A stretch of DNA of 8,695 nt from CALKYB01 sp964510575 (lineage in GTDB: Bacteria; Bdellovibrionota_C; UBA2361; SZUA-149; CALKYB01): NCBI GenBank assembly GCA_964510575.1, contig CAZECN010000064.1:1-8695 (forward strand), given 5' to 3'. The position numbers and the translations under genes were made by a program. Every line of letters begins with the position of its first letter. Within the stretch, counting starts at the first letter, position 1. Below, piece by piece: positions 1 through 6,214 of this stretch. The notes below the pieces were generated by a model, which saw only the letters and a list, made by a program, of their open reading frames with translations, searched no databases and was not told the origin of the DNA.

Positions 1-7
1 GAATCAC

Positions 8-91
8 TCAGTGAATATCTTCGCCATAAGCTTGGCTAGTATTAGTGGATCTAGAGTTCCGCAAAGTAAGGACACTTATTGCTTTTCTAAT
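8..91 (-). pseudogene. Possible remnant of a beta-helix protein gene
   Basis: This is a short open stretch on the minus strand with no start codon, ending in TGA at 8-10. It encodes a peptide containing LRNSRSTNT. The beta-helix protein at 6215-7843 has VRNSRSTNA at residues 403-411. At the DNA level 38-60 and 6611-6633 match at 20 of 23 bases. All three differences are transitions, and the encoded residues are almost unchanged, which suggests shared coding ancestry rather than a regulatory repeat. An upstream in-frame stop at 92-94 means no intact gene is present here. The match is short, so chance resemblance or a shared beta-helix motif remains possible. Nothing else recognisable was seen in 1-169. 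Confidence 0.3.
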
Positions 92-169
92 TCAGTGTCC
101 ATGGTCCACTATCTTACTCTCTGGTGATATAGAAGCCTTCACTCAACGAATCAGGAAAAATAGCAGCTT

Positions 170-574
170 ATGAAAAAATTTAATTTAAAACCTTTCGCTG
201 TCATCATCATTTTCCTGACTGGCCTGGCAATCATCAGTGGCTCGATGGGCAAAAGAGTATTATTATCAATGGATAAAAATCCCCATAAAGATGATATTGC
301 TGACTCCGAAGCCAGAGGTCTAGCTCTCTACGAGTCAAACTGCACACGTTGTCATGGTAGCTCTGGCACAGGGGACGGGCCAGAAGCTGAAACAATTGGC
401 AAACGACCTCCAAATTTGATTTCTTATATTAATCGACGAAAGGTTAATTCTCTTGTTTACACCACCATCTATGGCAAGGGTAAGTTTATGCCAGCTTTTC
501 AAAGCACTCTAAGCAATGACCAAATCTGGGATATTGGTAATTATATTGTTAGCTTGAAGCCCAAAGCTCAATAG
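170..574 (+). CDS. Membrane-anchored class I cytochrome c (mono-haem)
   Basis: The 134-residue protein has a short basic N-terminus and a hydrophobic segment at about residues 9-26 that can act as a Sec signal or uncleaved anchor. A small soluble c-type cytochrome domain follows. The haem-binding motif is C58-T-R-C61-H62, and Met107 in the FMPAF context is the likely sixth haem ligand, as in class I/cbb3-type cytochrome c domains. It should be an electron carrier on the periplasmic side of the inner membrane. Haem attachment would need the Ccm system, which is not in this window. The ATG start is preceded by a weak AGGA at 153-156, rather far from the start, but the next Met would lose the signal segment. 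No oxidase or dehydrogenase partner is adjacent, so its redox partner is unknown. The domain assignment is firm; the specific role is not. Confidence 0.9.
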   Translation: MKKFNLKPFAVIIIFLTGLAIISGSMGKRVLLSMDKNPHKDDIADSEARGLALYESNCTRCHGSSGTGDGPEAETIGKRPPNLISYINRRKVNSLVYTTIYGKGKFMPAFQSTLSNDQIWDIGNYIVSLKPKAQ

Positions 575-718
575 GGCTATTGAAAGTCTTAACTTCCCCG
601 CAACCCGTTCTCCTCAACTTGGACCTAATCTCTAATTATTAGTATAACTAATGTCTGGTAGTAGAGAGGTAAGGTTTTTAGGTTATTTTGAAATGCACCT
701 GTGTCGCTCCTTTTATAT

Positions 719-745
719 GAGCTCTTATTAGGCGGGCTCTTTTAA
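719..745 (+). terminator. Weak stem-loop plus T-tract in the 5' region of the next gene
   Basis: GAGCTC at 719-724 can pair with GGGCTC at 734-739 (six pairs, one G-U) across a nine-base loop, and TTTT follows directly. It could end transcription from the cytochrome gene, whose stop lies 145 bases upstream, or act as a leader structure for the gene starting at 792. The rest of 575-718 shows no gene. A small palindrome, CAATAG-GG-CTATTG, spans the cytochrome stop codon (569-582). The sequence TATAAC near 642 is a possible -10 element with a poor -35 partner. Confidence 0.3.
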
Positions 746-791
746 GCTTAAGCCACAGAGCTGCATTTCAAAAATCAAACAGGAGTTTTTT

Positions 792-1310
792 ATGCCACTT
801 ATTACTTTTTTCAGTAATGACGTCGAAGTCGAGATAGATAGTTGGACTGACCTTCCATCACGATTCAAAGCAAGGCTTGAAGAACGACAACTTCTTCCCT
901 GCCATGTCATCGATCCACTTAACCCAACTTCACCTTTTCCAGGAATCGTTGAAAGTTTTACTTCAGAGACAGTTCCCATGCTTGGGGAGAAAGTTGATGA
1001 CAGTCAGATGGTAGCATTGGTATCGAGTCAAGCTTCTGTCACAAAGAAGTCTGATCAGTATGGAGAGATAATAACTTTCCAGGTCCATTTCTCACAGTAT
1101 CAAAAGTACTTCAAAGCTAATACCGATGGCCTTTTTCAGTTAAAAACTCCTGGAAAGCTTCTCATTCTCGAGAAAAATGAGTGGATAGAGGAGACCGGAC
1201 AAGAAGATAAACTGGGAATACCAACTTCACTTTTCTTCATTGGTGATGAGGAAATAAATCATCTAATATTCACATGGAGCGAAAGACAACGGCTTGATTT
1301 TTTAATTTGA
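792..1310 (+). CDS. Hypothetical protein, 172 residues, no recognised family
   Basis: I do not recognise this protein. Coding status is supported by a good Shine-Dalgarno site (AGGAG at 781-785, six bases before ATG) and by length without stops in an AT-rich region. The protein is soluble-looking: no signal peptide, no membrane segment and one cysteine (Cys37). The N-terminal half contains a Pro-rich stretch around residues 36-51 (PCHVIDPLNPTSPFPG). The C-terminal half alternates hydrophobic and polar residues (GEIITFQVHF, GKLLILEKNEW, TSLFFIGDEE, HLIFTW), suggesting a mostly beta fold. It is followed by a hairpin at 1346-1377 and faces the SDR gene tail-to-tail, so it is probably monocistronic. 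No function is proposed. Confidence 0.75.
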   Translation: MPLITFFSNDVEVEIDSWTDLPSRFKARLEERQLLPCHVIDPLNPTSPFPGIVESFTSETVPMLGEKVDDSQMVALVSSQASVTKKSDQYGEIITFQVHFSQYQKYFKANTDGLFQLKTPGKLLILEKNEWIEETGQEDKLGIPTSLFFIGDEEINHLIFTWSERQRLDFLI

Positions 1311-1345
1311 TTTTTCAATTTAATTTTGAAGTTCAATATAAGGTT

Positions 1346-1377
1346 AGTGCTTAGACTTCTAATAGAAGCTAAGCACT
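1346..1377 (+). terminator. Strong hairpin after the hypothetical gene
   Basis: AGTGCTTAG (1346-1354) pairs perfectly with CTAAGCACT (1369-1377). Inside it, CTTC (1356-1359) pairs with GAAG (1365-1368) around a five-base loop, leaving one bulged A. It lies 36 bases past the stop at 1310. No T-tract follows immediately (a T-rich stretch begins near 1398), so it is not a textbook intrinsic terminator. Its place between convergent genes suits transcript ending or 3'-end protection for either strand. Confidence 0.45.
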
Positions 1378-1434
1378 TTGACCTTGCCTTTCACTACTTT
1401 TATTTATTTTTTACAACTTCTAAAATAATCAGAA

Positions 1435-1512
1435 CTTAAGATTTTCTAAAGGCTTAAGTTAAATCTATCACTCACCGGCTAAGCCCTTAAGCTTTTCCAC
1501 TGAACTCTTAAG
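1435..1512. repeat. Cluster of four CTTAAG palindromes in the convergent intergenic region
   Basis: CTTAAG occurs at 1435-1440, 1453-1458, 1486-1491 and 1507-1512, with flanks such as GGCTTAAG and CTTAAGCC that form inverted pairs. A fifth copy lies at 747-752, just before the hypothetical gene. The function is unknown. The remaining part of 1311-1681 shows no gene, and I saw no clear terminator for the minus-strand SDR gene. Confidence 0.4.
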
Positions 1513-1681
1513 CCAGGAAAACAGTAACCAACCAAAGTGACCAAGCCAGCGATAAACAGACCAGCGAAAAAGCTCTCTAGGTGACATTCAGTTTCATTTA
1601 GACAAGATCCGACTTAATGCCGGAGCAGTGGATCAAAGTAAGTAGTAACCAATTGCGCTGTTTTGATACATTTTTTCGGAA

Positions 1682-3238
1682 CTACCAATCTATCGGCCGG
1701 TAATCTTTCAAAAACTTGCCTCGCCAGTGTTTACCGGTATTAATGCCATCAAAAAATGGATCGCAAATCCGAGCAGCTCCATCAACGATATCAAGAGGGG
1801 GCTGGAAGTCGTGAACGTCTTCTTTAAATCTGGCAAGCTGCACCGGATCTTCATCAGTTACCCAGCCGGTGTCGACAGCATTAACAAAAATTCCATGCTC
1901 TGCCAGCTCTCCAGAAATAGTATTGGTCAACATGTTTAAGGCAGCCTTTGCCATATTGGTATGAGGATGACGGGCTGCTTTTTTAAAACGTTGAAACTTC
2001 CCCTCCATTGCTGTGACGTTCACTATATGTTTCTGCCCCGTGTTATCTCGCTTCATCATTGGGGCTAACATATTACACAGAACAAAAGGTGCTACAGCGT
2101 TCACGAGCTGCACTTCCATCATTTCAGAAGTATTAATTTCTCCAATTTTCAAACGCCAGCTATTGGTCGATCTTAAATCCACCTGTTGCAAATCAACATC
2201 CAACCTTCCCTCAGGAAATATTTGCTTCACTTCCAGACTTTCATCATGAGAGTAAGGAATTTGGGAAAGCTGAGCGGAGGATCTTAAACCAGCACCTGGA
2301 AGATCTACCAATACCGCTGGCTGAGTCGTATCCTCCTGCTGAGAGTCTCTACTCAGTAAAAGCTGATTAAGACAGGATTCGTGGCTACTTAAAATCTTTC
2401 GTTGGTCATCACTAAATTCAGACAGCGATTTATCTTCATTTTCCAGTAAGTGTTTATAAAAACCTGGAGGTCTTCTTACAGTTTGAGCTGCATTGTTTAA
2501 TAACAAATCAAGCCTCTCGTATTCCTGTTCAATGTATCGTGAAAAAATTTCTACACTTGGCGTATGGCGAAGATCAAGTCCATAAACATGCAAACGATGC
2601 CCCCAGTCTTTAAAATCAGATTCCTTTGAATACCTGATGGCGGAATCTTTTGGAAAACGGGTGGTTGCGATAACCGTAGCTCCGGCCCGTAACATCATAA
2701 GCGCAGCGTGATAACCAATTTTCAACCGAGAGCCTGTTATCAAGGCCACCTGGCCTGTCAGATCCGCGCTTTGATGTCTTTTCTGGTAATTGAAATCTGC
2801 ACAACTCACGCACATAGTGTCGTAGAAGTGATGCAATGTCTTAAACTTCTCCTGGCAGACATAACAGGTCCGTGGAGATTTTAATTCCCCAGGTGAAGAC
2901 CCCTCCTGCTCTGATGAAGAAATTTGCAAAGGAGCTGAGAACACCTCATTTGTTCGCGCTGTCCGGATTCCTGTTTTTGCCCTGATAGCACGATCGTGAC
3001 TGCTAAGGATTTTTTTCTTTGCCGAACGCATTTTTCTTCCACGCTTTCGAGCTTCAAATTTATCGGGTCGAGAAAGTTGTCCTGCTGCAATTAATAGTTC
3101 TTTACGCTCCTCCTCAGATAATAAACTCAATTTCCCAGTATCGCTAAGCAGGTTTTGCAGAACAGCCGTAGCGTCACGTATAGACTTGAGAGTAAGTTTT
3201 GTTTCTTTAGTTTTTTTATCTGTGTCTGGATTGTCCAT
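1682..3238 (-). CDS. Zinc-ribbon/SDR fusion protein with degenerate catalytic residues
   Basis: The 518-residue protein has a charged, helical N-terminus (1-120) with a basic patch (residues 61-76). A C-x2-C-x14-C-x2-C zinc ribbon follows (C125, C128, C143, C146), then a short-chain dehydrogenase/reductase Rossmann fold from about 162. Nucleotide-binding features are present but altered: TGSRLKIG at 168-175 has Lys173 where the usual TGxxxGxG has Gly. NNAAQT (248-253) replaces NNAG. About 105 residues are inserted at roughly 258-365. Asn380 (NAVAPF) fits the conserved helix-5 Asn. The catalytic Ser position appears to be Ala410 (VNVTAMEG) and the Tyr of YxxxK is Thr427 before Lys431, so classical SDR chemistry is unlikely. 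DTGWVT (456-461) matches the PG motif region. It is last in a four-gene cluster, 57 bases after the JmjC gene. No clear Shine-Dalgarno site precedes the ATG. Family membership is sure; activity is unknown. Confidence 0.88.
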   Translation of the reverse strand: MDNPDTDKKTKETKLTLKSIRDATAVLQNLLSDTGKLSLLSEEERKELLIAAGQLSRPDKFEARKRGRKMRSAKKKILSSHDRAIRAKTGIRTARTNEVFSAPLQISSSEQEGSSPGELKSPRTCYVCQEKFKTLHHFYDTMCVSCADFNYQKRHQSADLTGQVALITGSRLKIGYHAALMMLRAGATVIATTRFPKDSAIRYSKESDFKDWGHRLHVYGLDLRHTPSVEIFSRYIEQEYERLDLLLNNAAQTVRRPPGFYKHLLENEDKSLSEFSDDQRKILSSHESCLNQLLLSRDSQQEDTTQPAVLVDLPGAGLRSSAQLSQIPYSHDESLEVKQIFPEGRLDVDLQQVDLRSTNSWRLKIGEINTSEMMEVQLVNAVAPFVLCNMLAPMMKRDNTGQKHIVNVTAMEGKFQRFKKAARHPHTNMAKAALNMLTNTISGELAEHGIFVNAVDTGWVTDEDPVQLARFKEDVHDFQPPLDIVDGAARICDPFFDGINTGKHWRGKFLKDYRPIDW

Positions 3239-3295
3239 TATTAGAATGGTTGGTTTATCTCTCTATCTTTGATGGCATCAAATCTTCTGCCCAAA

Positions 3296-4450
3296 CTACT
3301 GCTCAAAAGCAAAATAACCCTTGTTGTATACCATAGTTAATAGCTCTAAAAGAGACTCAGAACTATTTTTAGAATTCGATATATTTTCAAAGCTAATCTG
3401 ATCTAAATCACACAGCAGAGCCAGAACCTCAGAGCCACAAGCTTCAGGCACTTCAATCCTCTCTCCCTCCATAAACAATGCTGGTTGCTCAGAGTCTATC
3501 CAACATCGTTTCAAACCTTCAGCTGACTCAAGTACCTCTCCGCCTTCAAGTCTTTTAGCCAGCTCTTCACTGGACAGGTGCAGCTCAGGTTCAAAAGGAG
3601 CATAAAAAGTCTTCGGCTCGCTGATATATTCACCAAACCATAGTTTAAAGTCTGGAGTATCAATAAGCGTTTTCATATGCTCTGCTATAGCCGCAAGTGA
3701 TTTCTCGGTGACCTCCCCGGGGCTTTCCTGTACAGCAGGATTTCTTTCTCGAAAAAACTTCTCTGATAAATCCTTCTCCATTACCCAGTTAGAAAGTGAG
3801 CGAATAAGTTCTCCATCAGTAGGTGCCCGGTATCCTACTGAGTAATTTAAACACTCCCCGACTGCAATACCGTGGTGAGCAAAACGAGTAGGAATATAAA
3901 GCAGATCACCAGTGCTTAACTCCCACTCATGCTCTGGTTCAAAAGATTTGAGTAATCTAATATCCAGTCCTTCCTCATACTCTTCGTTGTATTCCGGTTT
4001 ACCACCCAGAAGCCAGCGTCTCTTACCCTGGGCCTGAATAATAAAAACATCGTAGTTATCAATATGGGCACCAACTGACCCTTTATCCGGGGCGTAGCTA
4101 ACCAGGATATCGTCTAGAAGCCAGTTAGGAAGAAACTTAAAATATGAAAGAAGATTTGAGACTTCTGGCACCAGACGATCCACTCCCTGAACTGAAAGGC
4201 TCCAGTTTGATTCTGGAAGAGATGTAAGTGTTTTTTCAGAAAGTGGACCAGCTATCACTTCCCAGGGTTTTTCCCCTCCAGTTTCCAGAACTAGTCTGGA
4301 TTCAATCTCTGGCTCACAGGCCAGTCCAGCCAGCTCATCAGGATCCATTGGACTCTCAATATCTTTAACAGCATTTTTTATAAGGAGAGGTTTTTTCTGC
4401 CAGTAATTCTTAAAAAATTCATCAGCAGAAATATTATTAAATATTTCCAT
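3296..4450 (-). CDS. roxA: JmjC/cupin ribosomal protein uL16 3-hydroxylase (RoxA/YcfD type)
   Basis: At 384 residues this is close to Escherichia coli YcfD (about 373). That family consists of Fe(II)- and 2-oxoglutarate-dependent oxygenases that hydroxylate an arginine of ribosomal protein uL16 (L16). The N-terminus has the typical FFxxYWQKKPLLIKNA pattern (12-27). The iron-binding triad is visible: H129-x-D131 in the HIDNYD segment, and H192 in the PTRFAHHG segment. The basic GKRRW (142-146) fits the 2-oxoglutarate-binding arginine region. A winged-helix-like C-terminal domain is expected from the family for residues beyond about 300. The gene lies 26 bases after the acetyltransferase gene and 57 before the SDR gene, consistent with co-transcription. 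The start is preceded by a weak GGAA. All catalytic residues seem intact, so it should be active. Dimerisation and substrate identity are inferred from the family. Confidence 0.9.
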   Translation of the reverse strand: MEIFNNISADEFFKNYWQKKPLLIKNAVKDIESPMDPDELAGLACEPEIESRLVLETGGEKPWEVIAGPLSEKTLTSLPESNWSLSVQGVDRLVPEVSNLLSYFKFLPNWLLDDILVSYAPDKGSVGAHIDNYDVFIIQAQGKRRWLLGGKPEYNEEYEEGLDIRLLKSFEPEHEWELSTGDLLYIPTRFAHHGIAVGECLNYSVGYRAPTDGELIRSLSNWVMEKDLSEKFFRERNPAVQESPGEVTEKSLAAIAEHMKTLIDTPDFKLWFGEYISEPKTFYAPFEPELHLSSEELAKRLEGGEVLESAEGLKRCWIDSEQPALFMEGERIEVPEACGSEVLALLCDLDQISFENISNSKNSSESLLELLTMVYNKGYFAFEQ

Positions 4451-4476
4451 TCTTAAGTTCCATTTTCATTTTTGCT

Positions 4477-4899
4477 CTACGAATCATGCTTCAGCATAAC
4501 CCGGTGGGCAATATCAGCTTCCAGAAACTCTTCTCCTTCTGGCTTGAAACCATGCTTGAGGTAAAAACTCTCAGTTACTACCTGAGCATGAAGTTTGAAC
4601 TTACTAAACCTCTGCTCTCTGGCAAGATCCAGCATATATTTAAGCAAAAGGTCTCCATAACCTTTCCTGCGGTAGGCTTTACGAACTGCCAGACGCTCGA
4701 TTTTGGCATAATCTTCGACAAACCTGAGCCGTCCAGAAGCTATTGGCTCATCCTTAAGCTGACCCAGAATATGAATTGAAGAATCCTCAAACTCATCAAT
4801 CTCTATATCGTAAGGAACTGACTGCTCTTCACAAAATACTATTGCACGAACGGCCATTACCTTTCTCAGGTCATCTTCAGACTCTGCTACATGAAACAT
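4477..4899 (-). CDS. GNAT family N-acetyltransferase, ElaA/YjcF-like
   Basis: This 140-residue single-domain GNAT protein would transfer acetyl from acetyl-CoA to an amine; the substrate is unknown. It shows the pattern of the ElaA/YjcF branch: R-x2-VFxxEQ-x-VPxxxExDExD (18-37), GRLRF (56-60), KIERLAV (66-72), the acetyl-CoA pyrophosphate-binding loop R77-R-K-G-Y-G82, a LxAQ element (103-106), FYxKHGF (112-118) and a final H-R-V-M (132-135). Translation starts at ATG with TGAGGA about nine bases upstream. It lies 39 bases downstream of the kinase gene and 26 upstream of roxA. A ribosomal or nucleotide-linked substrate is a guess from context only. Confidence 0.88.
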   Translation of the reverse strand: MFHVAESEDDLRKVMAVRAIVFCEEQSVPYDIEIDEFEDSSIHILGQLKDEPIASGRLRFVEDYAKIERLAVRKAYRRKGYGDLLLKYMLDLAREQRFSKFKLHAQVVTESFYLKHGFKPEGEEFLEADIAHRVMLKHDS

Positions 4900-4938
4900 T
4901 AAAAAATTTCCTCAGACCTGCTCATCTCTTAGACCAGC

Positions 4939-5979
4939 TCATTTCTTCGGGTATGGTCGCAATCCAAGTAGTATCTCAGCTCTCTCAGAAAGTTCCTGAG
5001 ACGCGAGTTCAACATCTGTATGCTCAGCCAGAGCTTCTTTGACTAAAGTATAGACAGCCTGTCTGTCCTGACCTGTATTCAGCTCTACACATTTGTTCTT
5101 GCTTTTAAAAAATTCAACGGTGGGCAAAGTCTCTGCTTTAAAGGTATCGAACCTGAGCTTCATACTTTCTAGATTATCATCGCTTCTTTCTGAATACTTA
5201 GCCCGGCCTATTATACGTTTTTCTAGAACTTCGTAGGGACATTCCAGATAAAGCATCCTGGGCAGTTCTGCATCGCGGCCAAATATCTCATACCAACCTT
5301 CCATATTATCCAGCGAACGGGGGAAACCATCGAGCAGAAAGTTATTCTTTCCAGTGCTCCTAGTAATCTGTTCCATGCTCTTCTGTAGTAAAGTCACTGT
5401 GATTTCGTTTGGCACCAGTTTACCGGCAGTAACATAATCTTCAATAACAGTCGCTGTATCACCCCCCTTCTCACGCTCTTTTCGAAGAAGATCTCCCATG
5501 GAAAGATGTGTCCAGCCAAGTTGAGACTCTGCAAGCTCACACATCGTTCCCTTCCCTGCACCTGGCCCACCAAGCACAAAAACCACATTGGGCTTTGGAC
5601 AGGCTTCTCTTGGATCAAAATAATGAATGGTTATTTTTGGGGCAGGAGCCACTCCTTTTTTATATACATGCCACTCCCTATCAACAGGTGGCATTTCATC
5701 TTCACAAACCAGGTCATAAGCAAGGTGACCATCAAGTCGCGATATTCTCCACGAGTTGTAACTATTAGAATAGGAAATCGATGGACTTCTGGCGGACTTA
5801 CCATCAGCCCTGTCCCAGGCCATTTTACCGTTCCAATAGCCTAAGCTGGAAAGTGTTCCAGATTCTGATTCAGTGGGTGGCGCTATTGAAGGAACAAACA
5901 GACCATCAATTTCTGGTATACCGGCCCCCGTCACTTCAATAAAAAAAGTATTGGGCTGAAGCTCATTTTGATTGGCCAT
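4939..5979 (-). CDS. UMP-CMP/adenylate kinase-like protein with N-terminal accessory domain
   Basis: The 346-residue protein has two parts. Residues about 130-320 form a nucleoside monophosphate kinase: P-loop GGPGAGKGT (137-145), NMP-binding segment LSMGDLLR (159-166), DGFPRS (217-222), and a short LID with GRAKYSERSDDN (258-269). The short LID and the SDDN motif match eukaryotic UMP-CMP kinase and AK1 rather than bacterial long-LID Adk, so it would phosphorylate UMP, CMP or AMP with ATP in the cytoplasm. Residues about 11-118 form a separate domain with GAGIPEIDGLFVP, GYWNGKMAW, WRIS, PPVDREW and GVAPAP. This pattern resembles a small domain I associate with protist proteins; its role is unknown. 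A C-terminal tail (about 321-346) is extra. Start: AAGGA at 5984-5988, four bases before ATG. It is probably the first gene of the operon and likely a paralogue beside a normal adk and pyrH elsewhere. Confidence 0.9.
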   Translation of the reverse strand: MANQNELQPNTFFIEVTGAGIPEIDGLFVPSIAPPTESESGTLSSLGYWNGKMAWDRADGKSARSPSISYSNSYNSWRISRLDGHLAYDLVCEDEMPPVDREWHVYKKGVAPAPKITIHYFDPREACPKPNVVFVLGGPGAGKGTMCELAESQLGWTHLSMGDLLRKEREKGGDTATVIEDYVTAGKLVPNEITVTLLQKSMEQITRSTGKNNFLLDGFPRSLDNMEGWYEIFGRDAELPRMLYLECPYEVLEKRIIGRAKYSERSDDNLESMKLRFDTFKAETLPTVEFFKSKNKCVELNTGQDRQAVYTLVKEALAEHTDVELASQELSERAEILLGLRPYPKK

Positions 5980-6060
5980 TATGTCCTTGCTAAAAGATTA
6001 GTAGTTCAAAAGCGAAATTATTCACAATTTTATACTGAACTAAATTCTTTAAGGAAAGTT
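5980..6060 (-). promoter_or_regulatory. Probable leader and promoter region of the kinase-roxA-SDR operon
   Basis: On the minus strand a TATAAA-like -10 hexamer (6029-6034, in the context GTATAAAAT) lies about 50 bases upstream of the kinase start. No good -35 sits 17 bases further up, so it may be activator-dependent or not the true site. The region to 6214 also contains TTGACC (minus, 6076-6081), too far away to pair with it. A palindrome, TGACAGTGTCA, at 6124-6134 is a candidate operator. I saw no intrinsic terminator for the beta-helix gene in 6127-6214: the small AGCC/GGCT hairpin at about 6192-6202 is followed, on the minus strand, by an A-run rather than a U-run. Confidence 0.3.
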
Positions 6061-6214
6061 ATGATTGGGAAGAATGGTCAAGAGTGCTCGCGCACATGGA
6101 GCAGGAGGGCGCTAGGAAGAAAATGACAGTGTCACAGATTTAACTTTTTACATCGACAAAAACAACTGAGTTATAAGAAAGTTATTTTTTTAGCCTACGG
6201 CTGCTAATGGTCAC

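Noticed and set aside
728..979. 83-codon minus-strand open frame
   Set aside because: It overlaps the hypothetical gene at 792-1310, which has a strong ribosome site. No domain is visible in the minus-strand product.
1435..1512. CRISPR array
   Set aside because: The repeats are only 6-bp palindromes with irregular spacing. There is no repeat/spacer structure and there are no cas genes.
4486..5042. Two plus-strand open frames opposite the GNAT and kinase genes
   Set aside because: They lie antisense to genes with clear catalytic motifs. Their products show no recognisable features.
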